Part shown: in pieces, positions 9,557 through 18,750 of the stretch
Numbering within the stretch: the stretch's first letter is position 1
Layout: each line of letters starts with the position of its first letter
Assembly: GCA_902524235.1 (NCBI GenBank)
Contig: CABZCF010000003.1
Span: 29,247 to 93,246, forward strand
Direction of reading: 5' to 3'
Length of the DNA stretch: 64,000 bases
Origin: an uncultured Pelagibacteraceae bacterium
Lineage (GTDB): Bacteria > Pseudomonadota > Alphaproteobacteria > Pelagibacterales > Pelagibacteraceae
Made by a program: the position numbers and the translations under genes
The notes under the pieces: generated by a model
What the model saw: only the letters and a program-made list of their open reading frames with translations
Database searches by the model: none
What the model was told of the DNA's origin: nothing

Positions 9557-10111
9557 TTAATTACCTTTGCTTTCTAAAAATGGAAAATTAAATTTTTTTA
9601 ATAATTCAAGGCTATCGTTAACACTTCTGCTTTTTATAACAATGGTAATATCTAGTCCTCTGATTTTATCAACCTTTTCAAAATTTACCTCTGGAAATAT
9701 AATATGTTCCTTAACTCCAAAAGTATAATTTCCAAACTTGTCAAATCCATTTAATTTTAATCCTCTGAAATCTTTAATTCTTGGAAGTGCAATATTTACT
9801 AATCTATCAATAAATTCATACATTTTATTTTTTCTTAAAGTTGTTTTAATACCCGCATTGGTATTTTTTCTTGTTTTAAAATTTGAAATTGACTTTTTAA
9901 ATTTTGTAACTACTGGTTTTTGACCTGTAATTTTTGACATATCATCTTCACAGCTTTTTAAAATTTTGTTATCATTTCCATCTAATCCAAGCCCCATATT
10001 TATAACAACTTTTTTTATTTCAGGAACCATATAAATATTTTTATATCCTAGATTATTTTTTAACTCTTGCTGTATATATTTTTTAAATATTTCTTTTAAA
10101 CGTGGTATCAT
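9557..10111 (-). CDS. rplE: 50S ribosomal protein L5
   Basis: 5S rRNA-binding protein of the central protuberance; contacts P-site tRNA and S13. Motifs include [18 protein letters not shown], the loop [20 protein letters not shown] and [10 protein letters not shown]. Length 184 is normal. It overlaps the rplX 3' end by 4 bases (ATGA type). Confidence 0.96.
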   Translation of the reverse strand: MIPRLKEIFKKYIQQELKNNLGYKNIYMVPEIKKVVINMGLGLDGNDNKILKSCEDDMSKITGQKPVVTKFKKSISNFKTRKNTNAGIKTTLRKNKMYEFIDRLVNIALPRIKDFRGLKLNGFDKFGNYTFGVKEHIIFPEVNFEKVDKIRGLDITIVIKSRSVNDSLELLKKFNFPFLESKGN

Positions 10112-10353
10112 TTTTTATTCTCAATTTTTTTTTGTTTATTATCATCAGTAATTTTAAGATTTGAAAAATGAATAAAGTTTTCTTTATCAAAAATGCCACC
10201 TTTATTCTCTTTCGTGGTTTTTACATGTTTTTTTATTATGTTTAATCCTTTAACTTTAGCTCTAAAATTACTTCTATCGAGTTCAATAACGTCTCCTTCT
10301 TTATTTTTATCTTTCCCTACCAACACTTTAACTTTCATACCTTTTTTTATCAT
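10108..10353 (-). CDS. rplX: 50S ribosomal protein L24
   Basis: Assembly-initiator protein at the exit tunnel. An N-terminal KOW motif ([19 protein letters not shown]) is visible. At 81 residues it is short for the family, which usually has about 100, because the C-terminal segment is reduced. Start and stop spacing fits the spc operon order rplN, rplX, rplE. Confidence 0.92.
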   Translation of the reverse strand: MIKKGMKVKVLVGKDKNKEGDVIELDRSNFRAKVKGLNIIKKHVKTTKENKGGIFDKENFIHFSNLKITDDNKQKKIENKK

Positions 10354-10722
10354 TTAAAGAACCTCCGGTGCCAAAGATATTATTTTCATTTGACCTTTGT
10401 TTCTTAATTCTCTAGTTACAGGACCGAATATTCTTGTGCCGATAGGTTCGCCTTTATCGTCAGTCAAAACAGCTGCATTATTATCAAACTTAACTTTAGA
10501 TCCATCATTTCTATGAATCCCCTTTTTAACTCTTACAACAACGGCTTTATGCACAGATCCTTTTTTAACTTTTCCCTTTGGAATTGCTTCTTTAATTGCA
10601 ACTACTATTGTATCACCTATACTTGCGTATCTCCTTTTTGATCCACCTAAAACTTTAATACACTCAATTCTTTTTGCCCCTGTATTATCTGCAACCATTA
10701 ATTCTGTCTGAACTTGTATCAT
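10354..10722 (-). CDS. rplN: 50S ribosomal protein L14
   Basis: Subunit-interface protein. It starts [20 protein letters not shown] and carries [20 protein letters not shown] and the C-terminal [13 protein letters not shown]. The length of 122 is exactly typical. It overlaps the rpsQ stop by 4 bases. Confidence 0.97.
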   Translation of the reverse strand: MIQVQTELMVADNTGAKRIECIKVLGGSKRRYASIGDTIVVAIKEAIPKGKVKKGSVHKAVVVRVKKGIHRNDGSKVKFDNNAAVLTDDKGEPIGTRIFGPVTRELRNKGQMKIISLAPEVL

Positions 10723-10955
10723 TTATTATCTCCCATTACCTCAAATTTTTTGGTTTTAGAGTAAGGTTTGCACTCTATTATTTTAACCTTATCTCCATTT
10801 TTAAATTTATTCTGCTCATCATGGACGTTATATTTTTTTTTTGATTTTATAACCTTTTTAAGAAGGGGATGTTGATATTTTCTTTCAACCAAAACTGTTA
10901 TAGATTTATTTGGTTTATCACTTATTACGACACCTGATAATATTTTTTTAGGCAC
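10719..10955 (-). CDS. rpsQ: 30S ribosomal protein S17
   Basis: 16S rRNA-binding OB-fold protein. Motifs are [20 protein letters not shown] and the conserved [20 protein letters not shown]. Length is 78. Start ATG 10955 overlaps the rpmC end by 8 bases, a larger overlap than elsewhere in this operon. Confidence 0.95.
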   Translation of the reverse strand: MPKKILSGVVISDKPNKSITVLVERKYQHPLLKKVIKSKKKYNVHDEQNKFKNGDKVKIIECKPYSKTKKFEVMGDNK

Positions 10956-11133
10956 TATTTTTCTCCAAAAAAGTTTTTAATTTTGCTATAGATCTTTTTG
11001 TTTCAGAAACTTTAGCATAATTTTTTAACTGACCATTAATTTTTTGAAATCTGAAGTTAAATAAATCTTTTTTTAACTTATCTATTTCTTTAATTGCTTG
11101 ATCTTTTGTAAATTGTTTTATTTTTTTTTTCAT
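10948..11133 (-). CDS. rpmC: 50S ribosomal protein L29
   Basis: Small helical protein near the exit tunnel and a docking point for trigger factor/SRP. Its 61 residues include KKDLFNFRFQKINGQLKN, the L29 signature. It sits between rplP and rpsQ, the canonical S10 operon position. Confidence 0.93.
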   Translation of the reverse strand: MKKKIKQFTKDQAIKEIDKLKKDLFNFRFQKINGQLKNYAKVSETKRSIAKLKTFLEKNSA

Positions 11134-11134
11134 T

Positions 11135-11542
11135 TTATATTCTTTTAATAAACTTACATTTTATTGGTAATTTAGCAGACGCTTTGTATAATGCCTCTTT
11201 AGCAATTTGCTCTGAAACACCATCAACCTCAAACAATATTCTGCCAGGCTTTACTCTACATGCCCAATATTCAGGAGAACCTTTTCCTTTACCCATTCTA
11301 ACCTCTGTAGGTTTTTTAGAAATTGGTATATTTGGAAAAATTCTTGTCCAAACCCTCCCCTGTCGCTTCATGTGTCTTGTTAAAGCTACTCTTGCTGCCT
11401 CAATCTGCCGTGAAATTACTCTTTCGGGCTGTAAAGCTTTTAGCCCAAAAGAGCCATAATTCATTATATTACACCTTGAGGCGTTTCCATGTATCCTGCC
11501 TTTGTGTGCTTTTCTAAATTTTGTTCTAGTTGGTTGTAGCAT
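11135..11542 (-). CDS. rplP: 50S ribosomal protein L16
   Basis: Large-subunit protein that organises the A-site region. It starts [19 protein letters not shown] and has [20 protein letters not shown] followed by [19 protein letters not shown]. Length 135 is normal. A one-base gap separates it from rpmC and three bases separate it from rpsC. Confidence 0.97.
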   Translation of the reverse strand: MLQPTRTKFRKAHKGRIHGNASRCNIMNYGSFGLKALQPERVISRQIEAARVALTRHMKRQGRVWTRIFPNIPISKKPTEVRMGKGKGSPEYWACRVKPGRILFEVDGVSEQIAKEALYKASAKLPIKCKFIKRI

Positions 11543-11545
11543 AAT

Positions 11546-12205
11546 TTATTTTTTATTTGTCTCCTGACTAAATTCTTTAGTAAAAATTTCTCCTTTATAA
11601 ATCCATACTTTAATGCCCAATATTCCATAAGTAGTTAATGCTTCAGCTTCAGCATAGTCTATATCTGCTCTTAAAGTATGAGATGGAATACTTCCTTCTC
11701 TTAACCATTCAGTTCTTGCAATTTCATTTCCACCAAGTCTACCACTTATCGAAACTTTAATTCCTCTAGCACCAAGTCTTAAAGCTGATTGCATTGCACG
11801 TTTCATTGCTCTTCTATAGGAAACTCTTTTAACAAGTTGTTGTGCTATATTTTCTGCTACTAGATAACTGTTAGTTTCTGGTTTCTTTATCTCTTTGATA
11901 TTTAAAACAACTTCATTTGACGTAATTTTTGATATTTTGCCTTTTATTTTCTCAATGTCGCTTCCCTTTTTCCCAATCACGAATCCAGGTCTTGAAGTAT
12001 AAATTGTTACAAAACACTTTTTAGATGTTCTTTCTATCATTACTTTTGAAACACCAGAATTTACTACATTTTTTTTGATGAAGTCTCTTATTTTATAGTC
12101 TTCAATTAAATAATTACCAAAATCTTTTTTTTTTGCATACCAAACTGAGTCCCAGCCTCTATTAATACCGAGTCTTAGTCCAACTGGATTAACTTTTTGG
12201 CCCAT
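11546..12205 (-). CDS. rpsC: 30S ribosomal protein S3
   Basis: Small-subunit head protein at the mRNA entry. It starts [20 protein letters not shown], has a KH domain ([16 protein letters not shown]) and the C-terminal [14 protein letters not shown]...[15 protein letters not shown]. Length is 219. It overlaps the rplV 3' end by 17 bases. Confidence 0.97.
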   Translation of the reverse strand: MGQKVNPVGLRLGINRGWDSVWYAKKKDFGNYLIEDYKIRDFIKKNVVNSGVSKVMIERTSKKCFVTIYTSRPGFVIGKKGSDIEKIKGKISKITSNEVVLNIKEIKKPETNSYLVAENIAQQLVKRVSYRRAMKRAMQSALRLGARGIKVSISGRLGGNEIARTEWLREGSIPSHTLRADIDYAEAEALTTYGILGIKVWIYKGEIFTKEFSQETNKK

Positions 12206-12590
12206 GTTTAACCTCTTTATTTTGCTTTTCAGATAATATAATTGTTAAATTCGAATATGGTTTAAGTATAGGGGCTGCTCTTCCTTTAGCTCTAGCTCTA
12301 AATCTTTTCATAATAACTTGTTTTCCACAATAGGCCTCTTTTATAAATAGTTTATCAATATCATATTGAAAATTATTTTCAGCGTTTGCAACAGCTGATG
12401 AAATAGTTTTTTTTATATCTTTTGTTATCCTTTTTTCTGAGAAGGACAAATTTCTTATAGCTATTTCAACTTTTTTACCAACTAAAGATTTCAATATAGG
12501 ATTTAATTTTCTCACACTTGATCTAATATTTTTATTTATTGATCTCACTTCTTTAAGGTTATTGTCCATTTTTTTTAATTTATTTTTCAT
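12189..12590 (-). CDS. rplV: 50S ribosomal protein L22
   Basis: Exit-tunnel protein. Recognised by [21 protein letters not shown] N-terminal sequence and by the C-terminal hairpin region [20 protein letters not shown]. Length 133 includes about 15 extra N-terminal residues; an internal ATG (residue 8) could be the true start. Position between rpsS and rpsC is canonical. Confidence 0.94.
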   Translation of the reverse strand: MKNKLKKMDNNLKEVRSINKNIRSSVRKLNPILKSLVGKKVEIAIRNLSFSEKRITKDIKKTISSAVANAENNFQYDIDKLFIKEAYCGKQVIMKRFRARAKGRAAPILKPYSNLTIILSEKQNKEVKHGPKS

Positions 12591-12592
12591 AA

Positions 12593-12898
12593 TTATTTTT
12601 TATCCCCAGCCTTACTATCTTCTGCTTTTGCTTTTTTATCTGCTGGAGTATGTCCAAAAAATTGTCTTGTAGGTGCAAATTCTCCAAACTTGTGACCTAC
12701 CATATCTTCAGATACTGTTAATGGTATAAATTTTTTTCCGTTATATATTAAAAAACTAAATCCCACGAAATCAGGTATTATTGTAGATTTTCTAGACCAT
12801 GTTTTAATTGGTTTTCTATTTGGATCGTTTTTTGATTTATCTACTTTTTTGATTAAACTTTCTTCAACAAATGGACCTTTCCAAACTGATCTAGCCAT
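12593..12898 (-). CDS. rpsS: 30S ribosomal protein S19
   Basis: Small-subunit head protein that contacts S13. It starts [20 protein letters not shown] and carries the signature [24 protein letters not shown]. Length 101 includes a short charged tail ([10 protein letters not shown]). Confidence 0.97.
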   Translation of the reverse strand: MARSVWKGPFVEESLIKKVDKSKNDPNRKPIKTWSRKSTIIPDFVGFSFLIYNGKKFIPLTVSEDMVGHKFGEFAPTRQFFGHTPADKKAKAEDSKAGDKK

Positions 12899-12901
12899 TT
12901 C

Positions 12902-13735
12902 CTATTTTCCCCTTTTCTTTCGTCTTCTAATAATAAATTTGTCTGTTCTTTTATTATCTCTGGTTTTTAATCCTTTTGCAGATTGCCCAGTTGGGGATAC
13001 GGGATGTCTGCCACCTGCAGATTTTCCTTCACCGCCTCCATGAGGATGATCAACTGGATTTTTAACAACGCCTCTTGTATGAGGTCTAATTCCCAACCAC
13101 CTCGATCTACCTGCTTTTCCGATTTTTATATTTTTTTTATCAGGATTTGATAAAACTCCAATAGTGGCCATAGACCTAGAGTCTATTTTTCTTATTTCAC
13201 CTGAAACCATCTTAATAATAGAGTAATTGCCATCAATTCCAGAAATTGTTACTGAAGAACCTGCTGCTCTTGCAATTTTTCCGCCAGAACCTGGTTGAAT
13301 CTCTACATTGTGAATATCCATTCCTGTTGGTATGTCTTTAAGCGCCAAAGAGTTTCCAGGTTTTATCTCTGCGTTAGAACCATTCTCAATAGTATCGCCA
13401 ACTTTTACATTTTGAGGCGCCAAATAATATTTCATTTCATTATCTTCAAATTTAATTAACATTATGTAACAAGATCTATTAGGATCATATTCAATCCTTT
13501 CAACCAAACCTTTAATACCAATTTTACCTCTATAAAAGTCAATAATTCTATACTTGTGTTTGTGACCACCACCGTGGTTTCTAGAGGTAATTCGACCAAG
13601 GTTATTTCTACCTTTTGAAGATCTATTAATTGATGTAAGAGGCTTATAAGGCTTTCCTTTCCACAGACCCGATTTATTAATTAAAACAGTGCCTCTTGTA
13701 GATTTTGTATATGGTTTAAAAGTTTTTAGCGTCAT
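12902..13735 (-). CDS. rplB: 50S ribosomal protein L2
   Basis: Required for subunit association and peptidyl transferase assembly. Motifs: GRNNLGRITSRNHGGGHKHK near residue 42 and the C-terminal RGVVKNPVDHPHGGGEGKSA with the conserved histidine. Length 277 is typical. It lies 3 bases upstream of rpsS. Confidence 0.98.
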   Translation of the reverse strand: MTLKTFKPYTKSTRGTVLINKSGLWKGKPYKPLTSINRSSKGRNNLGRITSRNHGGGHKHKYRIIDFYRGKIGIKGLVERIEYDPNRSCYIMLIKFEDNEMKYYLAPQNVKVGDTIENGSNAEIKPGNSLALKDIPTGMDIHNVEIQPGSGGKIARAAGSSVTISGIDGNYSIIKMVSGEIRKIDSRSMATIGVLSNPDKKNIKIGKAGRSRWLGIRPHTRGVVKNPVDHPHGGGEGKSAGGRHPVSPTGQSAKGLKTRDNKRTDKFIIRRRKKRGK

Positions 13736-13739
13736 TTTT

Positions 13740-14036
13740 TTATAATCCTGTGCTTAAATCAATACTTTGGCCCTTCTTAAGTGTAACTATTGCTTTCTTG
13801 TAACTTTTTTTTTTTATTTTTTTTCCTCTAGAGACTTTAATTCTAGCTTTCTTGTTTACGATGTTTACTTTTGTAACATTTACTTTAAATAATTTTTCAA
13901 TACTTTTTTTAAGACTTTTTTTGTTTGAGCTTAAAGGCACTTTAAAAGTAACTTTATTAAATTCAGACATATTTGTAGATTTCTCAGTTACTACTGGAGA
14001 CAATATTTTATCGTAGATGTTAAATTTATTTTTCAT
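13740..14036 (-). CDS. rplW: 50S ribosomal protein L23
   Basis: Exit-tunnel protein, docking site for trigger factor. It has the typical YDKILSPVVTEKSTNMSE start and the VTKVNIVNKKARIKVSRGKK loop. Length is 98. Its start overlaps the rplD stop by 4 bases. Confidence 0.95.
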   Translation of the reverse strand: MKNKFNIYDKILSPVVTEKSTNMSEFNKVTFKVPLSSNKKSLKKSIEKLFKVNVTKVNIVNKKARIKVSRGKKIKKKSYKKAIVTLKKGQSIDLSTGL

Positions 14037-14656
14037 GAATATTTTTTTTCCAATTCTTTTATCGAGCTTAGTGTTAAAAGTAGTTTTTTATATTTAGTAA
14101 TGTCATATGAGCTGAAGTGATTAATATCAGTCACTTTAATATTTGGTATATTCCTTGAAGATCTAAATATATTTTTTTTTGAGGATTTATCCAATAATAA
14201 AAGAGAATTGCTAGCATTCAAACTATTTAAAATACTATATATCTCTTTTGTTTTTTTTATCTCTTTTTCAAAATCGTCTATTACGATTAAATTATTATCT
14301 TTATTTTTTTCTGTTATTAATGATGTAACGCTTAATTTCTTCTCACTTTTATTGAGTTTTCTAAATTTATAATTACTTTCTCCTTTAGGTCCGTGTGCAA
14401 CTCCACCACCTACAAATATTGGAGCTTTTCTGCTTGCGTGTCTAGCATTACCTGTACCTTTTTGTGCGTAAATTTTAGAGGTCGATCCAACAATTTCGTT
14501 CTTTTGTTTGGTCTTAGCTTTTCGACCCTTAAAATTTGCATTTGATTTATAAAGAACTTGACTAATCAGATCTTTATTAATCTTGCATCCAAAGACTTTA
14601 TCTGCAACTTCAATAGATTGTTTATTTCCTTTAATGTCTATTTTATCTATTTTCAT
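14033..14656 (-). CDS. rplD: 50S ribosomal protein L4
   Basis: Lines the exit tunnel; in some bacteria it also autoregulates the S10 operon. The tunnel-loop motif GTGNARHASRKAPIFVGGGV is present near residue 66. Length is 207. It directly abuts the rplC stop. No evidence of an L4-binding leader can be claimed from the sequence. Confidence 0.96.
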   Translation of the reverse strand: MKIDKIDIKGNKQSIEVADKVFGCKINKDLISQVLYKSNANFKGRKAKTKQKNEIVGSTSKIYAQKGTGNARHASRKAPIFVGGGVAHGPKGESNYKFRKLNKSEKKLSVTSLITEKNKDNNLIVIDDFEKEIKKTKEIYSILNSLNASNSLLLLDKSSKKNIFRSSRNIPNIKVTDINHFSSYDITKYKKLLLTLSSIKELEKKYS

Positions 14657-15367
14657 TTATTTTTTTTTCTTATCAGGTATTTTTCTCATTTTTTCTTGCT
14701 TATCTATTTTCTCCGCTAAAGTTAGCTTCGAAATGTTTTTCACTGCTTCTTTAACAATTACTTGAGTATTCTTTGAGCCAGGTATTGAGCCTTTAAGATA
14801 TAATAAATTGTTATCTATATCTGACTTAATAATCTCAATATTTTGCATCGTTCTAATTTTATCACCCATCTGTCCAGCCATTTTTTTATTTTTAAAAACC
14901 TTTCCAGGATCCTGTCTTTGACCAGTTGATCCATGTGATCTATGCGATATAGAAACACCATGTGTTGCTCTTAAACCTCTAAAATTATGTCTTTTCATTG
15001 CTCCGGCGAAGCCTTTACCTATTGTTTTTGATTTCACGTCAACAAATTTTGTTTCATTAAATATTTCCAAACCAAGTTCGTTTCCTTCTTTATAATTTGA
15101 AATATCTTTAACCTTAAATTCCTTTAAAACTTTTTTTGGCTCAGTATTTTTTTTTGCAAAATATCCTTTTTTGGACTTTGAAAGTTTTGATGCTTTGATA
15201 TTGCCAAAACCAATCTGTATTGCTTTATATCCTCTTTTATCAATATTAATTATTTGAATAACTCTACCTTTTTCCATTTTTACTACTGTAACGGGGACAG
15301 ATTGACCTGATTTAAGAAATTCTCTAGTCATTCCAATTTTTTTTCCTATTAAAGCTATCTCATTCAT
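14657..15367 (-). CDS. rplC: 50S ribosomal protein L3
   Basis: Early-assembly large-subunit protein. It starts with IGKKIGMTREF, and the family signature FAGAMKRHNFRGLRATHGVS lies near residue 119, followed by SHRSHGSTGQRQDPGKVFK. The 236-residue length includes a lysine-rich C-terminal tail. Confidence 0.97.
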   Translation of the reverse strand: MNEIALIGKKIGMTREFLKSGQSVPVTVVKMEKGRVIQIINIDKRGYKAIQIGFGNIKASKLSKSKKGYFAKKNTEPKKVLKEFKVKDISNYKEGNELGLEIFNETKFVDVKSKTIGKGFAGAMKRHNFRGLRATHGVSISHRSHGSTGQRQDPGKVFKNKKMAGQMGDKIRTMQNIEIIKSDIDNNLLYLKGSIPGSKNTQVIVKEAVKNISKLTLAEKIDKQEKMRKIPDKKKK

Positions 15368-15369
15368 AT

Positions 15370-15678
15370 TTAAATTTTTATTTCAACATCAACACCTGAA
15401 GCTAAGTCTAGTTTCATTAAAGCTTCAACTGTTTGAGGGGTTGGTTCAATTATATCAATTAATCTTTTGTGTGTTCTTGTCTCAAATTGTTCACGACTTT
15501 TTTTATCAATATGAGGAGATCTTAAGACCGTATATCTTTCAATTTTTGTTGGCAAAGGTATTGGTCCTTTAATATTTGCACCAGTTCTTTTAACGGTGTT
15601 AACAATCTCTTCAGTAGATTGATCCAAAACTTTATTATCATAAGCTTTTAATTTAATTCTAATATTTTGTTTATCCAT
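15370..15678 (-). CDS. rpsJ: 30S ribosomal protein S10
   Basis: Small-subunit protein that also partners with NusB in antitermination. Signature [20 protein letters not shown] near residue 40. The 102-residue length is standard. It follows fusA with one base between stop and start. No tuf gene lies between fusA and rpsJ, unlike the usual str operon. Confidence 0.97.
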   Translation of the reverse strand: MDKQNIRIKLKAYDNKVLDQSTEEIVNTVKRTGANIKGPIPLPTKIERYTVLRSPHIDKKSREQFETRTHKRLIDIIEPTPQTVEALMKLDLASGVDVEIKI

Positions 15679-15679
15679 T

Positions 15680-17755
15680 TTACCCTGTCTTTTTTATTAC
15701 TTCATCTTGAACATTTTGTGGAACTTTATCGTAATGATCGAAAAACATTGAATATTGTGCTCTACCTTGTGACATTGATCTTAAGCTATTTATATAACCA
15801 AACATATTTGCTAGTGGCACCATAGCCGTTATAACTGTAGCATTTCCCCTTTGTTCTTGTGTATTAATCTGTCCTCTTCTACTATTTAAATCTCCAATTA
15901 CGTCACCCATATAATCTTCTGGTGTTACCACCTCAACTCTCATTATAGGTTCTAAAAGTTTTAAATTACCTTTTGCACAAACTTCTTTAAAACATTGTCT
16001 TGAAGCTAATTCAAACGCCAATACACTAGAGTCAACATCATGATGTAGTCCGTCTAAAATAGTAACTTTATAATCAATTATTGGGAAGCCTGCTAATATT
16101 CCTGAGTCTGCTATTGTCTCTACCCCTTTTTCTACACCGGGTATAAACTCTTTTGGTATAGCACCTCCCTTAATCTTACTTTCAATTTCTCTTCCTTTTC
16201 CAGGTTCTAATGGTTCGATTGACAATTTAACTCTAGCAAATTGTCCCGCACCACCACTTTGTTTTTTGTGTGTGTAATCAAATTCTGCTGGATTTAAGAT
16301 CGTTTCTCTGTAAGCGACTTGCGGTGCACCAACATTGGCTTCTACTTTAAATTCTCTTTTCATTCTATCTACAATTATATCTAAATGAAGTTCACCCATT
16401 CCTTTAATAATAGTTTGTCCAGATTCTTCGTCTGAAGAAACTCTAAAGGAGGGATCCTCTTTAGCCAATCTACCTAAGGCCTCTCCCATTTTTTCTTGGT
16501 CACCCTTTGTTTTTGGCTCAACAGCAATCTCTATGACCGGATCTGGGAACTCCATCGGTTCTAACAAAACAGGAGTGTCTTCATCTGAGAGCGTGTGTCC
16601 TGTAATGGTGTGCTTTAATCCTGCTAAAGCTACTATATCTCCAGAATTTGCTTCCTTAATATCTTCTCTTGAATTAGCATGCATTAACAGCATTCTACCA
16701 ACTCTTTCTTCCTTTTCTTTTGAGGTATTATAAATTCCTGTTCCAGATTTAAGTGTACCTGAATATATTCTTATAAAAGTTAAAGAACCAACAAAAGGAT
16801 CATTTGCAACTTTAAATGCTAATGCAGAAAATGGTGCACTATCCTCAAATTTCATGATGATTTCCTCATCAGAACCAGGTTTTGTACCCTTAATTAATCC
16901 AATATCTTTAGGACTAGGTAGATAATTTACAACTGCATCTAATAAAGGTTGCACACCTTTATTTTTAAAAGCTGATCCAGTTAAAACCGGTACAAAGCTG
17001 AAATTTAAACATCCTTTTCTTACACACGAAACAAGATCTTCATTTTTAATTTCTTCACCGTTTAAATATGCTTCCATAAGTTTTTCGTCTTGTTCTACAG
17101 CAGTTTCTACAAGTTCTTGACGATATTTATTTGAAATTTCTTTTAAATCATCTGGTATTTCTTTTTCTTCCCAATCTGCACCTAAATCCTCGTTTTTCCA
17201 CTCTACTGCCTTCATTTTAATTAAATCAACAACTCCTTTAAGGGATGCCTCTATACCTATTGGAATTTGCATGACAAGCGGCTTTGCGCCTAATCTTTCT
17301 TTTATCATATCGACACATCTAAAAAAATCTGCACCTGTTCGGTCAAGTTTGTTTACAAAACAAATTCTTGGGACTTTATACTTGTCAGCTTGTCTCCAAA
17401 CAGTTTCTGATTGAGGCTCTACACCAGCAACTCCATCAAAAACAGCAACAGCTCCATCTAATACTTTCAATGATCTTTCAACCTCAATAGTAAAATCAAC
17501 ATGACCAGGAGTATCGATGATATTTATTCTATGATCATTCCAAAAACAAGTTGTAGCTGCAGAGGTAATTGTTATACCTCTTTCCTGTTCTTGCTCCATC
17601 CAATCCATTGTTGCAGCACCGTCATGCACCTCACCTATTTTATGACTTTTTCCTGTGTAGTACAAAATTCTTTCTGTTGTGGTTGTTTTTCCAGCATCGA
17701 TGTGTGCCATGATACCAATATTTCTATATTTTTCTAATGTGTGAGATCTAGACAT
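15680..17755 (-). CDS. fusA: Elongation factor G
   Basis: GTPase that drives translocation and, with RRF, ribosome recycling. The 691-residue protein has the P-loop [19 protein letters not shown] (residues about 17-35), switch [11 protein letters not shown], and NKLDRTGAD for guanine recognition. Domains II-V follow; [19 protein letters not shown] sequence is in domain IV/V. It sits 6 bases downstream of rpsG. Confidence 0.98.
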   Translation of the reverse strand: MSRSHTLEKYRNIGIMAHIDAGKTTTTERILYYTGKSHKIGEVHDGAATMDWMEQEQERGITITSAATTCFWNDHRINIIDTPGHVDFTIEVERSLKVLDGAVAVFDGVAGVEPQSETVWRQADKYKVPRICFVNKLDRTGADFFRCVDMIKERLGAKPLVMQIPIGIEASLKGVVDLIKMKAVEWKNEDLGADWEEKEIPDDLKEISNKYRQELVETAVEQDEKLMEAYLNGEEIKNEDLVSCVRKGCLNFSFVPVLTGSAFKNKGVQPLLDAVVNYLPSPKDIGLIKGTKPGSDEEIIMKFEDSAPFSALAFKVANDPFVGSLTFIRIYSGTLKSGTGIYNTSKEKEERVGRMLLMHANSREDIKEANSGDIVALAGLKHTITGHTLSDEDTPVLLEPMEFPDPVIEIAVEPKTKGDQEKMGEALGRLAKEDPSFRVSSDEESGQTIIKGMGELHLDIIVDRMKREFKVEANVGAPQVAYRETILNPAEFDYTHKKQSGGAGQFARVKLSIEPLEPGKGREIESKIKGGAIPKEFIPGVEKGVETIADSGILAGFPIIDYKVTILDGLHHDVDSSVLAFELASRQCFKEVCAKGNLKLLEPIMRVEVVTPEDYMGDVIGDLNSRRGQINTQEQRGNATVITAMVPLANMFGYINSLRSMSQGRAQYSMFFDHYDKVPQNVQDEVIKKTG

Positions 17756-17761
17756 ATTATT

Positions 17762-18232
17762 TTACCACCTAAAATGCGCGAATGCTTTATTGGACTCTGC
17801 CATTTTATGAGTGTCCTCTTTTTTCTTAATTGCAGATCCACGGTTTTGATAAGCATCAAATATTTCATTAAAAATTTTATCTGACATTTTTTTATCTTTT
17901 CTTTTTCTTGAAGCATCAATCAACCACCTTAATGCTAATGCTTGTGATCTCTTTGACTTTACTTCTACTGGCACTTGGTAAGTTGCACCACCAACACGTC
18001 TAGATCGAACTTCTACAGTTGGTTTGATATTGTTAATTGCTTCGTTGAAAACAATGATTGGTTCTTCCTTTGATTTTGATTTTATTTTATCAATTGCATC
18101 ATAAACTATTTTTTCAGCAATAGTTTTCTTACCATCATACATTATCGAATTTATAAGTTTAGGTATAACAACTGATTTATACTTAGGATCAACTATAGGA
18201 ATTTTTTTTGGTAATTTTCTTTTTCTTGACAT
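17762..18232 (-). CDS. rpsG: 30S ribosomal protein S7
   Basis: Nucleates the head of the small subunit. Conserved segments: DPKYKSVVIPKLINSIMYDG near the start, RVGGATYQVPVEV in the middle and ESNKAFAHFRW at the C-terminus. Length 156 is typical. Three bases separate it from rpsL. Confidence 0.97.
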   Translation of the reverse strand: MSRKRKLPKKIPIVDPKYKSVVIPKLINSIMYDGKKTIAEKIVYDAIDKIKSKSKEEPIIVFNEAINNIKPTVEVRSRRVGGATYQVPVEVKSKRSQALALRWLIDASRKRKDKKMSDKIFNEIFDAYQNRGSAIKKKEDTHKMAESNKAFAHFRW

Positions 18233-18235
18233 CTC

Positions 18236-18607
18236 TTATTTACCTTTTTTTGTACCGTATAAAGATCTTCTTTGTTTTCTATTTGCTACACCTTGTGTAT
18301 CAAGATTTCCTCTTAAGATATGATATCTTACTCCTGGTAAATCTTTTACTCGTCCACCTCTGATTAAAACAACAGAGTGTTCTTGAAGATTATGTCCTTC
18401 ACCTGGTATATAGGCAGTGACTTCAAAACCATTTGACAATCTTACTCTTGCAACTTTTCTAAGTGCAGAATTAGGTTTTTTTGGAGTTGTTGTATAAACT
18501 TTTACACAAACACCTCTTTTTAAAGGTTGTTTTTCAAGCGCAGGAACTTTATTCCTAGACAAAGGCTTGTATCTTTTTTTTCTTAATAACTGGTTTATTG
18601 TAGGCAT
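18236..18607 (-). CDS. rpsL: 30S ribosomal protein S12
   Basis: Decoding-centre protein. It starts [15 protein letters not shown]. The two regions where streptomycin-resistance changes are known, [16 protein letters not shown] and [12 protein letters not shown], carry the usual lysines. It ends [14 protein letters not shown]. It is the first gene of the str operon and has its own 143-base upstream gap with a promoter-like sequence. Confidence 0.98.
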   Translation of the reverse strand: MPTINQLLRKKRYKPLSRNKVPALEKQPLKRGVCVKVYTTTPKKPNSALRKVARVRLSNGFEVTAYIPGEGHNLQEHSVVLIRGGRVKDLPGVRYHILRGNLDTQGVANRKQRRSLYGTKKGK

Positions 18608-18657
18608 AATAATATATTTTTTGAGTGAAAATAACTGTCAGGGTTAATGGCAGCGTC

Positions 18658-18672
18658 TAGCACTTAGTGCTA
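18658..18672 (-). other. Short hairpin in rpsL leader
   Basis: The sequence TAGCACTTAGTGCTA is a perfect 6-base-pair inverted repeat with a 3-base loop, lying between the candidate promoter and the rpsL start. It would sit in the 5' untranslated leader of the str operon mRNA. It lacks a following T-run in the direction of transcription, so it is not a typical terminator. Its function is unknown. Confidence 0.4.
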
Positions 18673-18693
18673 CTTTCCAACCAAAATATCGAC

Positions 18694-18721
18694 AAAATAC
18701 TCATTAATTTAAATTTGTCAA
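18694..18721 (-). promoter_or_regulatory. Candidate sigma70 promoter for rpsL/str operon
   Basis: On the minus strand a consensus -35 TTGACA (18721-18716) is followed after 16 bases by TATTTT (18699-18694). It lies in the 143-base gap after rpoC, about 85 bases upstream of the rpsL ATG. In this compact genome the gap is one of the largest within the ribosomal block, supporting an internal promoter. No transcript evidence is available. Confidence 0.55.
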
Positions 18722-18750
18722 ATTAATATATGAGAACAAAAGTGAAATTA

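Noticed and set aside
12849..13043. Plus-strand 64-codon frame across rplB/rpsS
   Set aside because: Antisense to two ribosomal protein genes, no family resemblance.
17734..17919. 61-codon minus-strand frame overlapping rpsG and fusA
   Set aside because: Lies across the well-supported rpsG coding region in another frame; a shadow frame.
18658..18672. Rho-independent terminator after rpoC
   Set aside because: The hairpin is short (6 pairs), not GC-rich at its base and has no T-run after it on the transcribed strand.
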